NCBI GenBank assembly: GCA_010909165.1
Contig: MU008225.1
Span: 99,440-163,439, forward strand
Direction: 5' to 3'
DNA length: 64,000 nucleotides
Source: Anthoceros angustus
Lineage: Eukaryota; Streptophyta; Anthocerotopsida; Anthocerotales; Anthocerotaceae
Numbering within the stretch: the first letter of the stretch is position 1; each line of letters opens with the position of its first letter. Position numbers and translations under genes: made by a program. Below, piece after piece: positions 49,747 through 62,975 of the stretch. Below the pieces are notes generated by a model. It made no database searches, had not been told where the DNA came from, and saw nothing but the letters and a program-made list of their open reading frames with translations.

Positions 49747-49837
49747 AGGGTGCAGCACCGGACTTCCGGAGGTCACCCATCGATCGATCCGCCCAAGGGC
49801 GCTTAACTGAGTTGATGGGATCCGGTATGACCGCACC
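49747..49837 (-). rRNA. 5S rRNA copy 17, shortened
   Basis: 91 bp. Lacks the 12-base 5' loop and the gcgg before gagttg; has a four-T terminator. Confidence 0.78.
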
Positions 49838-50478
49838 ACGTGTACCAAGGGCGTCCACGTGGAGCAACACGTCGGCATCCGCCTTGGCCGCGGCCGAGAC
49901 TAGAGGTCATTCTTTGTACGGCGTGTGTGTGTGGCGTTTGTGGGGCCCGGGTCATTCTTTGTGACGGCGTGTGTGTGTGGCGTTTTGTTGAGGTGATAAA
50001 AGTGGAGGGGCGGAAATGCCTTGAAGAAAGGTGATAAAAGTGGGGTGGGGCGGAAATGCCTTGAATAAAGAAAGGGTGATACAAGTGGAGGGTGGGGGAA
50101 ATGCCTTGAATAAAGGGTGATAAAAGTGGAGGCGGACATGAAATACTTTGAATAAAGGGTGATAAAAGTGGAGGGTGATTGGATTATGTAGGCAATAAAC
50201 GGGTGATTGGATTATGTAGGCAATAAATGGGTGATTGAATTATGTAGGCAGCAAAAGGTACTTCAATTCTCTAGGATCAACAAATGGTGATTCAATTCTC
50301 TAGGAATGAGGGTTTGGGTGCCATAGTGTGTGATGTAGGGAGGAAGTAGGAGTTGGGTTTGGGTTTCATTTTATTTATTCATAGGCATGGATTTTATTCA
50401 TAGAGGTGAGGTGTGTGATGTGGGCAGGGACATGGAGTTGGGTTTGTTTTATCCATGAAGCTTCAAAGAGGAGAGAAA

Positions 50479-50582
50479 AGGCAGACCGGACTCCGGAGGT
50501 CACCCATCCCAAGACTGATCCGGCCCAAGGGCGCTTAACTGCGGAGTTCGATGGGATCCGTGGTAGCCCAGATGACCGCACC
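50479..50582 (-). rRNA. 5S rRNA copy 18, shortened
   Basis: 104 bp. 3' strand damaged (aaaaggcagaccggactccgg). Confidence 0.8.
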
Positions 50583-51179
50583 ACGTACCAAGGGCGTCCA
50601 CGTGACCACGCGCCGGCATCCGCTTCGCCGGCAGCCTGCCCCGAGGGTCATTCGACTGTGTGTGACGTTTTGTGGGGCCCGGTCATTCTTTGTGACTGTG
50701 TGTGACGTTTTGTTGAGGGTGATAAAAGTGGGGCGCTTGCCTTGAAGAAAGGTGATAAAAGTGGAGCAGAATGCCTTGAATAAAGAAAGGTGATACAAGT
50801 GGAGTGGGCGAAATGCCTTGAATAAAGGTGATAAAAGTGGAGGCAGGACATGAAATACTTTGAATAAAGGGTGATAAAAGTGGAGGGTGATTGGATTATG
50901 TAGGCAATAACGGTGATTGGATTATGTAGGCAATAAATGGGTGATTGAATTATGTAGGCAGCAAAAGGTACTTCAATCTAGGATCAAATGGTGATTCAAT
51001 TCTCTAGGAATGATGGGTTTGGTGCCATAGGTGTGATGTAGGGAGGAAGTAGGAGTTGGGTTTGGGTTTCATTTTATTTATTCATAGGCATGGATTTTAT
51101 TCATAGAGGTGAGGTGTGTGATGTGGGCAGGGACATGGGAGTTGGGTTTTGTTTTATCCATGAAGCAAAGAGGAGAGAA

Positions 51180-51269
51180 AGGGTGCAGACCGGACTTGAG
51201 GTCACCCATCCAAGATCGATCCGCCCAAGGGCGCTTAATCTTAAGGGGATCCGGTGAAGATGCCGCACC
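51180..51269 (-). pseudogene. 5S rRNA copy 19, A box and 5' end altered
   Basis: 90 bp. Reads gcgcttaatcttaagg in the A-box flank and ccggtgaagatgccgc at the 5' end. Confidence 0.77.
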
Positions 51270-51903
51270 ACGTGTACCAAGGGCGTCCACGTGAGCAACA
51301 CGTCGGCATCCGCCTTGCCGCCGGTGGCCCGAGGGTCATTCTGGCGTGTGTGTGTGTGACGCTTAGGGGCCCGGGTCATTCTGTGACGGCGCAGTGTGTG
51401 ACGCTTTGTTGAGGGTGATAAAAGTGGAGGGCGCGCAGAAATGCCTTGAAGAAAGGGTGATAAAAGTGGAGGGTGGGGCAGAAATGCCTTGAATAAAGAA
51501 AGGGTGATACAAGTGGAGGGTGGGGCGGAAATGCCTTGAATAAAGGGTGATAAAAGTGAGGGCAGACATGAAATACTTTGAATAAAGGGTGATAAAAGTG
51601 AGGGTGATTGGATTATGTAGGCAATAAACGGGTGATTGGATTATGTAGGCAATAAATGGGTGATTGAATTATGTAGGCAGCAAAAGGTACTTCAATTTCT
51701 AGGATCAGCAAATGGTGATTCAATTTCTAGGAATGAGCTGGGTTTGCGCCATAGTGTGTGATGTAGGGAGGAAGTAGGAGTTTTTGGGTTTCATTTTATT
51801 TATTCAAATGGATTTTATTCATAGAGGTGTGAGGTGTGTGATGTGGGCAGGGACATGGGAGTTGGGTTTTGTTTTATCCATGAAGCTTTCAAAGAGGAGA
51901 GAA

Positions 51904-52010
51904 AGGGTGCAGACCGGACTTGGAGGTCACCCATCCCGATCGATCCGGCCCAAGGGCGCTTAACTGCGGAGTTCTGATGGGATCCGGTAGTAGCCTGGTA
52001 TGACCGCACC
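51904..52010 (-). rRNA. 5S rRNA copy 20, near full length
   Basis: 107 bp. Lost cc in the C-box side (gacttggagg). Confidence 0.84.
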
Positions 52011-52611
52011 ACGTGTACCAAGGGCGTCCACGTGGAGCAACACGTCTTGGCATCCTTGGCCATGACCCAGATAGAGGTCATTCTTTGTGACGTGTGTGTG
52101 TGTGACGTTTTGTGGGGCCCGGTCATTCTTTGTGACGGCGTGTGTGTGTGGCTTTGTTGAGGTGATAAAAGTGGAGGCGCAGAAATGCCTTGAAGAAAGG
52201 GTGATAAAAGTGGAGGAGGTGGGGCAGAAATGCCTTGAATAAAGAAAGGGTGATACAAGTGGAGGGTGGGCGGGGCCAGATAAAGGGTGATAAGTGGAGG
52301 CGGACATGAAATACTTTGAAAGGGTGATAAAAGTGGAGGGTGATTAATGTAGGCAAACGGGTGATTGGATTATGTAAATAAATGGGTGATTGAATTATGT
52401 AGGCAGAAAAGGTACAATTTCTAGGATCAGAAATGGTGATTCAATTTAGGAATGAGCTGGTTTGCCATAGTGTGTGATGTAGGGAGGAAGTAGGAGTTGG
52501 GTTTCATTTTATTTATTCATAGGCATGGATTTTATTCATAGAGGTGAGGTGTGATGTGGGAGGACATGGGAGTTGGGTTTTGTTTTATCCATGAAGCAAA
52601 GAGGAGAGAAA

Positions 52612-52710
52612 AGGTGCACGGACTTCGGAGGTCACCCATCCCAAGACTGATCCGCCCAAGGGCGCTTAACTGCGGAGTTCTGATGGGATCCGTGTAGCTG
52701 AAACCGCACC
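52612..52710 (-). rRNA. 5S rRNA copy 21, shortened
   Basis: 99 bp. 5' end reads gtgtagctgaaaccgc; 3' strand reduced to ggtgcacgg. Confidence 0.79.
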
Positions 52711-53304
52711 ACGTACCAAGGCGTCCACGTGAGCAACACGTCGGCATCCGCCTTGCCGGCAGCCGGCCCCGAGGGGTCGACGCAGGTGACGCTTGTGGGT
52801 CATTCTTGTGACGCAGGTGTGTGACGTTTTGTTGAGGGTGAAAAGTGGAGGCACAGAAATGCCTTGAAGAAAGGGTGATAAAAGTGGAGGGTGGGGCAGG
52901 AAATGCCTTGAATAAAGAAAGGGTGATACAAGTGGAGGGGAAGGAAATGCCTGAATAAAGGGTGATAAAAGTGGAGGGTGACATGAAATACTTTGAATAA
53001 AGGGTGATAAAAGTGAGGGTGATTGATTATGTAGGCAAACGGGTGATTGGATTATGTAGGCAATAAATGGGTGATTGAATTATGTAGCAGAAAAGGTACT
53101 TCAATTCTAGGATCAGCAAATGGTGATTCAATTTCTAGGAATGAGCTGGGTTTGGTGCCATATAGTGTGATGTAGGGAGGAAGTAGGAGTTGGGTTTGGG
53201 TTTCATTTTATTTATTCAGGCATGGATTTTATTCAGAGGTGGAGGTGATGCAGAGGACATGGAGTTGGGTTTTGTTTTATCCATGAAGCTTAAAGAGGAG
53301 AGAA

Positions 53305-53396
53305 AGGGTGCAAGACCGATTTCCCGGAGGTCACCCATCCAGACCGATCCGCCCAAGGCGCCAAGATGAGTTCTGATGGGATCCCATGACCGCACC
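53305..53396 (-). pseudogene. 5S rRNA copy 22, A box lost
   Basis: 92 bp. The A-box core is replaced (caaggcgccaagatgag) and the 5' loop is lost. Confidence 0.77.
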
Positions 53397-54001
53397 ACGT
53401 ACCAAGCCCACGTGAGCAACACGTCGGCATCCGCCTGGCCGGAGAGCTTGCCCAGGGGCCCAGACGGCGTGTGTGACGCAGGGGCCCGGGTCATTTTGTG
53501 ACGGCGTGTGTGACGCTTGTTGAGGTGATAAAAGTGAGGCGCGGCAGAAATGCCTTGAAGAAAGGGTGATAAAAGTGGAGGTGGGGCAGAAATGCCTTGA
53601 ATAAAGAAAGGGTGACAAGTGAGGTGGGCGAAATGCCTTGAATAAAGGGTGATAAAAGTGAGGCGTGACATGAAATACTTGAATAAAGGTGATAAAAGTG
53701 GAGGGTGATTGATTATGTAGGCAATAAACGGTGATTGGATTATGTAAATGGGTGATTGAATTATGTAGGCAAAAGGTACTTCAATTTCTAGGATCAGCAA
53801 ATGGTGATTCAATTCTCTAGGAATGAGGGTTTGGGTGCCATATAGTGTGTGATGTAGGGAGGAAGTAGGAGTTGGGTTTGGGTTTCATTTTATTTATTCA
53901 TAGGCATGGATTTTATTCATAGAGGTGTGAGGTGTGTGATGTGGGCAGGGACATGGGAGTTGGGTTTTGTTTTATCCATGAAGCTTTCAAAGAGGAGAGA
54001 A

Positions 54002-54094
54002 AGGGTGCAGACCGGACTTCCCGGAGGTCACCATCCAAGATCGATCCGCCCAAGGCGCCGCTGGAGTTGATGGGATCCCACGCCTGGCCGCACC
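54002..54094 (-). pseudogene. 5S rRNA copy 23, A box lost
   Basis: 93 bp. ttaactgcgg missing (caaggcgccgctggag); 5' loop reads cacgcctgg. Confidence 0.77.
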
Positions 54095-54738
54095 ACGTGT
54101 ACAAGGCGTCCACGTGGAGCAACACGTCGGCATCCGCCTTGGCCGGCGGCCGGGCCCCGAGGGTCATTCTTTGTGACAATTGTGACGCGTGTGTGTGTGG
54201 CTTTGTGGGGCCCGGGTCATTCTTTGTGACGTGTGTGTGACGTTTTGTTGAGGGTGATAAAAGTGGGGCGCGGCGAAATGCCTTGAAGAAAGGGTGATAA
54301 AAGTGGAGGGTGGGGCGAAATGCCTTGAATAAAGAAAGGGTGATACAAGTGGAGGGTGGAAATGCCTTGAATAAAGGGTGATAAAAGTGAGGGCGGGGAC
54401 ATGAAATACTTTGAATAAAGGGTGATAAAAGTGGAGGGTGATTGGATTATAGGCAATAAACGGTGATTGGATTATGTAGGCAATAAATGGGTGATTGAAT
54501 TATGTAGGCAGCAAAAGGTACTTCAATTTCTAGGATCAGCAAATGGTGATTCAATTTCTAGGAATGAGCCGGGTTTGGGTGCCATATAGTGTGTGATGTA
54601 GGGAGGGAGGAGTTGGTTGGGTTTCATTTATTTATTCATAGGCATGGATTTTATTCATAGAGGTGTGAGGTGTGTGATGTGGGCAGGACATGGAGTTGGG
54701 TTTTGTTTTATCCATGAAGCTTTCAAAGAGGAGAGAAA

Positions 54739-54828
54739 AGGTGCGACCGGACTTCCGGAGGTCACCATCCCAAGATCGATCCGCCCAAGGGCGCAATCGG
54801 AGTTGATGGGATCTGGTATGGCCGCACC
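54739..54828 (-). pseudogene. 5S rRNA copy 24, A box altered
   Basis: 90 bp. Reads gggcgcaatcggagttg and lacks the 12-base 5' loop. Confidence 0.77.
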
Positions 54829-55436
54829 ACGTGTACAAGGCGTCCGTGAGCAACACGTCGGCATCCGCCAACCGCCGGCCCCAGGGTCATTCTTGTGTGG
54901 CGTGTGTGTGTGGCTTTTAGGGGCCCGGTCATTCTTTGTGACTGTGTGTGTGGCTTTGTTGAGGGTGATAAAAGTGGAGGCGCAGAAATGCCTTGAAGAA
55001 AGGGTGATAAAAGTGGAGGTGGGGCAGAAATGCCTTGAATAAAGAAAGGGTGATACAAGTGGAGGGTGGAAATGCCTTGAATAAAGGGTGATAAAAGTGG
55101 AGGCAGGACATGAAATACTTTGAATAAAGGGTGATAAAAGTGGAGGGTGATTGGATTATGTAGGCAATAAACGGTGATTGGATTATAGGCAATAAATGGG
55201 TGATTGAATTATGTAGGCAAAAACAATTTCTAGGATCAGCAAATGGTGATTCAATTTCTAGGAATGAGGGTTTGGGTGCCATATAGTGTGTGATGTAGGG
55301 AGAGTAGGAGTTGGGTTTGGGTTTCATTTATTTATTCATAGGCATGGATTTTATTCATGAGGTGTGAGGTGTGTGATGTGGGCGGGGACATGGAGTTGGG
55401 TTTTGTTTTATCCATGAAGCTTCAAAGAGGAGAGAA

Positions 55437-55533
55437 AGGGTGCAGACCGGACTTCCGGAGGTCACCCATCCCGATCTTGATCCGCCCAAGGGCGCTTAAC
55501 TGCGGAGTTGATGGGATCCGGTATGGCCGCACC
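55437..55533 (-). rRNA. 5S rRNA copy 25, 5' loop deleted
   Basis: 97 bp. A box intact; lacks the 12-base 5' loop. Confidence 0.8.
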
Positions 55534-56176
55534 ACGTGTACCAAGGCGTCCGTGAGCAACACGTCGGCATCCGCCTTGCCGGCAGCCGAGAGGTCATTCT
55601 TTTGAAGATGTGTGTGTGGTTTTGTGGGGCCGGTCATTCTGTGACGGCGTGTGTGTGGCTTTGTTGAGGTGATAAAAGTGGAGGCGGCCTTGAAGAAAGG
55701 GTGATAAAAGTGGATGAATGCCTTGAATAAAGAAAGGGTGATACAAGTGGAGGTGGGGCAAATGCCTTGAATAAAGGGTGATACAAGTGGAGGGTGGGAA
55801 ATGCCTTGAATAAAGGGTGATAAAAGTGGAGGCAGGACATGAAATACTTTGAATAAAGGGTGATAAAAGTGGAGGGTGATTGGATTATGTAGGCAATAAC
55901 GGGTGATTGGATTATGTAGGCAATAAATGGGTGATTGAATTATGTAGGCAGCAAAAGGTACTTCAATTCTCTAGGATCAGCAAATGGTGATTCAATTCTC
56001 TAGGAATGAGCTGGGTTTGGTGCCATATAATGTGTGATGTAGGGAGGAAGTAGGAGTTGGGTTTGGGTTTCATTTTATTTATTCAAGGCATGGATTTTAT
56101 TCATAGAGGTGTGAGGTGTGTGATGTAAGGACATGGAGTTGGGTTTTGTTTTATCCATGAAGCTTTCAAGAGAGAA

Positions 56177-56267
56177 AGGGTGCAGACCGGACTTCCGGAG
56201 GTCACCCTCAATCGATCCGCCCAAGGGCGCAATCACTCGAGTTGATGGGATCCGGTATGGCCGCACC
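56177..56267 (-). pseudogene. 5S rRNA copy 26, A and C boxes altered
   Basis: 91 bp. Reads gggcgcaatcactcgag and gtcaccctcaatcg. Confidence 0.76.
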
Positions 56268-56474
56268 ACGTGTACCAAGGCACGAGCAACACGTCGGCAT
56301 CCGCCTTGGCAGCCCTCCGAGGGTCATTCTGACGGCGTGTGTGTGTGACGCTTGTGGGGCCGGTCATTCACGGCGTGTGTGTGTGGCTTTGTTGAGGGTG
56401 ATAAAAGTGGAGGAGAAATGCCTTGAAGAAAGGGTGATAAAAGTGGGTGGGGCAGAAATGCCTTGAATAAAGAA

Positions 56475-56568
56475 AGGTGACCGGACTTCGGGAGGTCACC
56501 CATCCCAAGATCGATCCGCCCAAGGGCGCTTAACTGCGGAGTTCGATGGGATCCGGTATGGCCGCACC
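56475..56568 (-). rRNA. 5S rRNA copy 27, fused to spacer minisatellite
   Basis: 94 bp. The 3' end joins spacer repeat (gaataaagaaaggtgaccgg), only about 210 bp after copy 26, so one spacer's second half is deleted. Confidence 0.8.
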
Positions 56569-57195
56569 ACGTGTACCAAGGCGTCCACGTGGAGCAACAC
56601 GTCTTGGCATCCGCCTTGGCAGCTGACCAGACCCCAGGGTCATTCTTTGACGGCGTGTGTGTGTGACGTTTTGTGGGGCCCTCATTCTTTGTGGCCAGGC
56701 GTGTGTGGCGTTTGTTGAGGGTGATAAAAGTGGGCGCGGTGCCTTGAAGAAAGGGTGATAAAAGTGGAGGCGGTGAAATGCCTTGAATAAAGAAAGGGTG
56801 ATAAAAGTGGAGGGTGGGGCGAAATGCCTTGAATAAAGGGTGATAAAAGTGGAGGCGACATGAAATACTTTGAATAAAGGTGATAAAAGTGGAGGGTGAT
56901 TGGATTATGTAGGCAATAAACGATTGGATTATGTAGGCAATAAATGGGTGATTGAATTATGTAGCAAAAGGTACTTCAATTCTCTAGGATCAAAAATGGT
57001 GATTCAATTCTCTAGGAATGAGGGTTTGGGTGCCATATAGTGTGTGTGATGTAGGGAGGAAGTAGGAGTTGGGTTTGGGTTTCATTTTATTTATTCATAG
57101 GCATGGATTTTATTCATAGAGGTGTGATGTGGGCGGGGACATGGGAGTTGGGTTTTGTTTTATCCATGAAGCTTTCAAAGAGGAGAGAAAAGTTA

Positions 57196-57274
57196 CTCGG
57201 ACTTCGGAGGTCAATCTTGATCCGCCCAAGGGCGCTTAACTGCGGAGTTCGATGGGATCCGGTATGGCCGCACC
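57196..57274 (-). pseudogene. 5S rRNA copy 28, C box lost
   Basis: 79 bp, the shortest. acccatccc is missing (gaggtcaatcttgatcc), as is the 5' loop. Confidence 0.75.
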
Positions 57275-57922
57275 ACGTGTACCAAGGGCGCCCACGTGAG
57301 CAACACGTCCGGCATCCGCCTTGGCCGGCAGCCTGCCCCGAGGGGTCATTCTTGTGACGGTGTGTGTGTGACGTTTTGTGGGGCCCGGGTCATTCTTTGT
57401 GACGTGTGTGGCTTTGTGGGGCCCGGGTCATTCTTTGTGACGGCGTGTGTGTGGCTTTGTTGAGGTGATAAAAGTGGGCGAAATGCCTAAAGGGTGATAA
57501 AAGTGGAGGGTGGGGAAATGCCTTGAATAAAGAAAGGGTGATACAAGTGGAGGGTGGGGAAATGCCTTGAATAAAGGGTGATAAAAGTGGAGGGCGGACA
57601 TGAAATACTTTGAATAAAGGGTGATAAAAGTGGAGGGTGATTGGATTATGTAGGCAATAAACGGGTGATTGGATTATGTAGGCAATAAATGGGTGATTGA
57701 ATTATGTAGGCAGAAAGGTACTAATTTCTAGGATCAAAGAATGGTGATTCAATTCTAGGAATGAGCGGGTTTGCCATATAGTGTGTGATGTAGGGAGGAG
57801 TTGGGTTTTGTTTCATTTATTTATTCATAGCATGGATTTTATTCATAGAGGTGAGGTGTGTGATGGGCGGGGACATGGGAGTTGGGTTTTGTTTTATCCA
57901 TGAAGCTTCAAAGAGGAGAGAA

Positions 57923-58010
57923 ATGCAGACCGGATTCCGGAGGTCACCCATCCCAAGATCGATCCGCCCAAGGGCGCTTAACTGGAGTTCGATGATCGTA
58001 TGACCGCACC
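57923..58010 (-). rRNA. 5S rRNA copy 29, shortened
   Basis: 88 bp. The gggatccgg segment is reduced to gatgatcg. Confidence 0.76.
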
Positions 58011-58655
58011 ACGGTACCAAGGGCGCCCACGTGAGCAACACGTGGGCATCCGCTTACGGCAGCCCCGAGGTCATTGACGCGGTGTGTGACGCTTAGGGGC
58101 CCGGGTCATTCTTTGTGACGGCGTGTGACGCTTTGTTGAGGGTGATAAAAGTGGAGGGCGCGCAGAAATGCCTTGAAGAAAGGGTGATAAAAGTGGAGGG
58201 TGGGGAAATGCCTTGAATAAAGAAAGGGTGATACAAGTGGAGGGTGGGGAAATGCCTTGAATAAAGGGTGATAAAAGTGGAGGGCAGACAAATACTTTGA
58301 ATAAAGGGTGATAAAAGTGGAGGGTGATTGGATTATGTAGGCACAAACGGGTGATTGGATTATGTAGGCAATAAATGGGTGATTGAATTATGTAGGCAAA
58401 AGGTACTTCAATTCTCTAGGATCAGCAAATGGTGATTCAATTCTCTAGAATGAGCCGGGTTTGCCATATAGTGTGATGTAGGGAAGTAGGAGTTGGGTTT
58501 GGTGCCATATAGTGTGTGTGATGGGGAGAAGTGGAGTTGGTTTGGGTTTCATTTATTTATTCATAGCATGGATATTCCAGAAATTGTGAGGTGTGTGATG
58601 TGGGCGGACATGGGAGTTGGGTTTTGTTTTATCCATGAAGCTTTCAAGAGGAGAA

Positions 58656-58745
58656 AGGGTGCAGACCGGACTTCGGAGGTCACCCATCCGATCGATCCGC
58701 CAAGGGCGCTTAACTGGAGTTCGATGGGATCTCGGCGACCGCACC
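58656..58745 (-). rRNA. 5S rRNA copy 30, shortened
   Basis: 90 bp. 5' domain reduced (gggatctcggcgaccgc), similar to copy 1. Confidence 0.77.
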
Positions 58746-59360
58746 ACGTGTACCAAGGCGTCCACGTGGAGCAACACGCGGCATCCGCCCCCGGCGGCAG
58801 CCAGCTCATTCTTTGTGACGGCGTGTGTGACGCTCCGGGTCATTCTTTAATGACGTGTGTGTGACGTTTTGTTGAGGTGATAAAAGTGGAGGCGCAAATG
58901 CCTTGAAGAAAGTGATAAAAGTGGAGGGTGGGGCAAAATGCCTTGAATAAAGAAAGGGAGTGATACAAGTGGAGGTGGGGGCAAAATGCCTTGAATAAAG
59001 GGTGATAAAAGTGGAGGCAGGACATGAAATACTTTGAATAAAGGGTGATAAAAGTGGAGGTGATTGGATTATGTAGGCAATAACGGTGATTGGATTATGT
59101 AGGCAATAAATGGGTGATTGAATTATGTAGGCAAAAGGTACTTCAATTCTCTAGGATCAGCAAATGGTGATTCAATTCTCTAGAATGAGCGGTTTGGTGC
59201 CATATAGTGTGATGTAGGGAGGAAGTAGGAGTTGGGTTTGGGTTTCATTTATTTATTCATAGGCATGGATTTTATTCATAGAGGTGTGAGGGTGATGTGG
59301 GCGGGGACATGGGAGTTGGGTTTTGTTTTATCCATGAAGCTTTCAAAGAGGAGAGAGAAA

Positions 59361-59445
59361 AGGTGCGGCACCGGGACCGAGGTCACCCATCCGATCGATC
59401 CGCCCAAGGGCGCTTAACTGGAGTTCGATGGGATCCGTGTAGCCC
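59361..59445 (-). pseudogene. 5S rRNA copy 31, 5' end replaced
   Basis: 85 bp. After gtgtagccc the sequence is aacacccttcccacgtg, lacking the catacc start; shared with copy 32. Confidence 0.77.
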
Positions 59446-60092
59446 AACACCCTTCCCACGTGTACCAAGGCGTCCACGTGACCAACACGTCGGCATCCGC
59501 TTTACGCCGGCAGCCCGAGGGGTCATTCTTTGTGACGTGTGTGGCGTTTGTGGGGCCCGGGTCATTCTTTGTGACGGTGTGTGTGTGTGGCTTTGTTGAG
59601 GGTGATAAAAGTGGAGGCGCGGAAATGCCTTGAAGAAAGGGTGATAAAAGTGGAGGGTGGGGAAATGCCTTGAATAAAGAAAGGGTGATACAAGTGGAGG
59701 GTGGGGCGAAATGCCTTGAATAAAGGGTGATAAAAGTGGGCGGACATGAAATACTTTGAATAAAGGGTGATAAAAGTGGAGGGTGATTGGATTATGTAGG
59801 CAATAAACGGGTGATTGGATTATGTAGGCAAATGGGTGATTGAATTATGTAGGCAGCAAAAGGTACTTCAATTTCTAGGATCAGAAATGGTGATTCACCC
59901 TAGGAATGAGCCGGGTTTGCATATAGTGTGTGATGTAGGGAGGAAGTAGGAGTTGGGTTTCATTTTATTCATAGAGGTGTGAGGTGTGTGATGTAGGAAA
60001 GCATGGATTTTATTCATAGAGGTGTGAGGTGTGATGTGGGCGGGACATGGAGTTGGGTTTTGTTTTATCCATGAAGCTTTCAAAGAGGAGAA

Positions 60093-60185
60093 AGGGTGCA
60101 GACCGGACTTCCGGAGGTCACCCATCCAAGATTGATCCGCCCAAGGGCGCTTAACTGCGGAGTTCTGATGGGATCCGTGTAGCCC
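60093..60185 (-). pseudogene. 5S rRNA copy 32, 5' end replaced
   Basis: 93 bp. Same aacacccttcccacgtg replacement as copy 31; A and C boxes present. Confidence 0.78.
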
Positions 60186-60830
60186 AACACCCTTCCCACG
60201 TGTACCAAGGCGTCCACGTGACCAACACGTGCTGGCATCCATGTAGCTTGACGCCGGCTGAGGGGTCATTCTTTGTGACGTGTGTGGCTTTGTGGGGCCC
60301 GGGTCATTCTTTGTGACGGTGTGTGTGTGTGGCTTTGTTGAGGGTGATAAAAGTGGAGGCGCGGAAATGCCTTGAAGAAAGGGTGATAAAAGTGGAGGGT
60401 GGGAAATGCCTTGAATAAAGAAAGGGTGATACAAGTGGAGGGTGGGGCGAAATGCCTTGAATAAAGGGTGATAAAAGTGGGGCGGACATGAAATACTTTG
60501 AATAAAGGGTGATAAAAGTGGAGGGTGATTGGATTATGTAGGCAATAAACGGGTGATTGGATTATGTAGGCAATAAATGGGTGATTGAATTATGTAGGCA
60601 GAAAGGTACTTCAATTCTCTAGGATCAGCAAATGGTGATTCAATTCTCTAGGAATGAGCGGGTTTGGGTGCCATATAGTGTGTGATGTAGGGAGGAAGTA
60701 GGAGTTGGGTTTGGGTTTCATTTTATTTATTCATAGCATGGATTTTATTCATAGAATTTGAGGTGTGTGATGTGGCAGGACATGGGAGTTGGGTTTTGTT
60801 TTATCCATGAAGCTTTCAAAGAGGAGAGAA

Positions 60831-60924
60831 AGATGCGGCAAGGTTCCGGAGGTCACCCATCCCGATCTTGATCCGGCCCAAGGGCGCTTAATCGGAGTTC
60901 GATGGGATCCGGTATGACCGCACC
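60831..60924 (-). rRNA. 5S rRNA copy 33, shortened
   Basis: 94 bp. 3' strand changed (gatgcggcaaggttccgg), A-box flank reduced (cttaatcggag). Confidence 0.76.
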
Positions 60925-61564
60925 ACGGTACCAAGGCGTCCACGTGGAGCAACACGTCGGCATCCGCCTTGGCAGCCTGCCCCGAGGGGTCATTCTTTGA
61001 CGTGTGTGTGACGCTTTGTGGGGCCCGGGTCATTCTTTGTGACGTGTGTGTGACGCTTTGTTGAGGGTGATAAAAGTGGAGGCGCAGAAATGCCTTGAAG
61101 AAAGGGTGATAAAAGTGGAGGGTGGGGCAGGAAATGCCTTGAATAAAGAAAGGGTGATACAAGTGGAGGGTGGGGCGGGAAATGCCTTGAATAAAGGGTG
61201 ATAAAAGTGGAGGGCAGGACATGAAATACTTTGAATAAAGGGTGATAAAAGTGGAGGGGTGATTGGATTATGTAGGCAATAAACGGGTGATTGGATTATG
61301 TAGGCAATAAATGGGTGATTGAATTATGTAGGCAGCAAAAGGTACTTCAATTCTCTAGGATCAGCAAATGGTGATTCAATTCTCTAGGAATGAGCTGGGT
61401 TTGGGTGCCATAGTGTGTGTGATGTAGGGAGGAAGTAGGAGTTGGGTTTGGGTTTCATTTTATTTATTCATAGCATGGATTTTATTCATAGAGGTGTGAG
61501 GTGTGTGATGTGGGCGGACATGGGAGTTGGGTTTTGTATCCATGAAGCTTCAAAGAGGAGAGAA

Positions 61565-61666
61565 AGGGTGCAGCACCGGACTTCGGAGGTCTGCAATCGA
61601 TCCGCCCAAGGGCGCTTAACTGCGGAGTTCGATGGGATCCGGTGTAGTAGCCGGTATGACCGCACC
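61565..61666 (-). rRNA. 5S rRNA copy 34, C box altered
   Basis: 102 bp. acccatccc replaced by tgcaatcg after gaggtc; 5' domain nearly complete. Confidence 0.79.
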
Positions 61667-62249
61667 ACGTGTACCAAGGGTGTCCACGTGACCAACACGT
61701 GCTGGCATCTACCGCCGAGGCAGGAGGGTCATTCTTTGTGACGGCGTGTGTGTGTGACGTTTGTGGGGCCCGGGTCATTCTTTGTGACGTGTGTGTGTGG
61801 CTTGTTGAGGGTGATAAAAGTGGAGGGCGCAGAAATGCCTTGAAGAAAGGTGATAAAAGTGGAGGGTGGGGCGAAATGCCTTGAATAAAGGGTGATAAAA
61901 GTGGAGGCGGGACATGAAATACTTTGAATAAAGGGTGATAAAAGTGGAGGGTGATTGGATTATGTAGGCAATAAACGGGTGATTGGATTATGTAGGCAAT
62001 AAATGGGTGATTGAATTATGTAGGCAGCAAAAGGTACTTCAATTCTCTAGGATCAGCAAATGGTGATTCAATTTCTAGGAATGAAGGTTTGGGTGCCATA
62101 GTGTGTGATGTAGGGAGGAAGTAGGAGTTGGGTTTGGGTTTCATTTTATTTATTCATAGATGGATTTTATTCATAGAGGTGTGTGTGTGATGTGGGCAGG
62201 ACATGGGAGTTGGGTTTTGTTTTATCCATGAAGCTTCAAAGAGAGAGAA

Positions 62250-62343
62250 AGGGTGCAGCAGGACTTCCGGAGGTCACCCATCCCAGATCGATCCGCCCAA
62301 GGGCGCTTAACTGCGGAGTTCTGATGGGATCCGGGTAGCCCCG
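62250..62343 (-). pseudogene. 5S rRNA copy 35, 5' end lost
   Basis: 94 bp. A and C boxes present; the 5' end stops at gggtagccccgcgtg. Confidence 0.78.
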
Positions 62344-62975
62344 CGTGTACCAAGGGCGTCCACGTGGAGCAACACGTCGGCATCCGCCGGCCAGCACCGA
62401 GGGTCATTCTTTGACGGCGTGTGTGTGTGGCTTTGTGGGGCCCGGGTCATTCTTTGTGGCGTGTGTGTGTGACGCTTTGTTGAGGGTGATAAAAGTGGAG
62501 GGCGGCAGAAATGCCTTGAAGAAAGGGTGATAAAAGTGGAGGGTGGGGCAGAAATGCCTTGAATAAAGAAAGGGTGATACAAGTGGAGGGTGGGAAATGC
62601 CTTGAATAAAGGGTGATAAAAGTGGAGGGCAGGACATGAAATACTTTGAATAAAGGGTGATAAAAGTGGAGGGTGATTGGATTATGTAGGCAATAACGGG
62701 TGATTGGATTATGTAGGCAATAAATGGGTGATTGAATTATGTAGGCAGCAAAAATCAATTCTCTAGGATCAGCAAATGGTGATTCAATTCTCTAGGAATG
62801 AGCTGGGTTTGGGTGCCATATAGTGTGTGATGTAGGGAGGAAGTAGGAGTTGGGTTTGGGTTTCATTTTATTTATTCATGATGGATTTTATTCATAGAGG
62901 TGTGAGGTGTGTGATGTGGGCAGGACATGGGAGTTGGGTTTTGTTTTATCCATGAAGCTTTCAAAGAGGAGAGAA

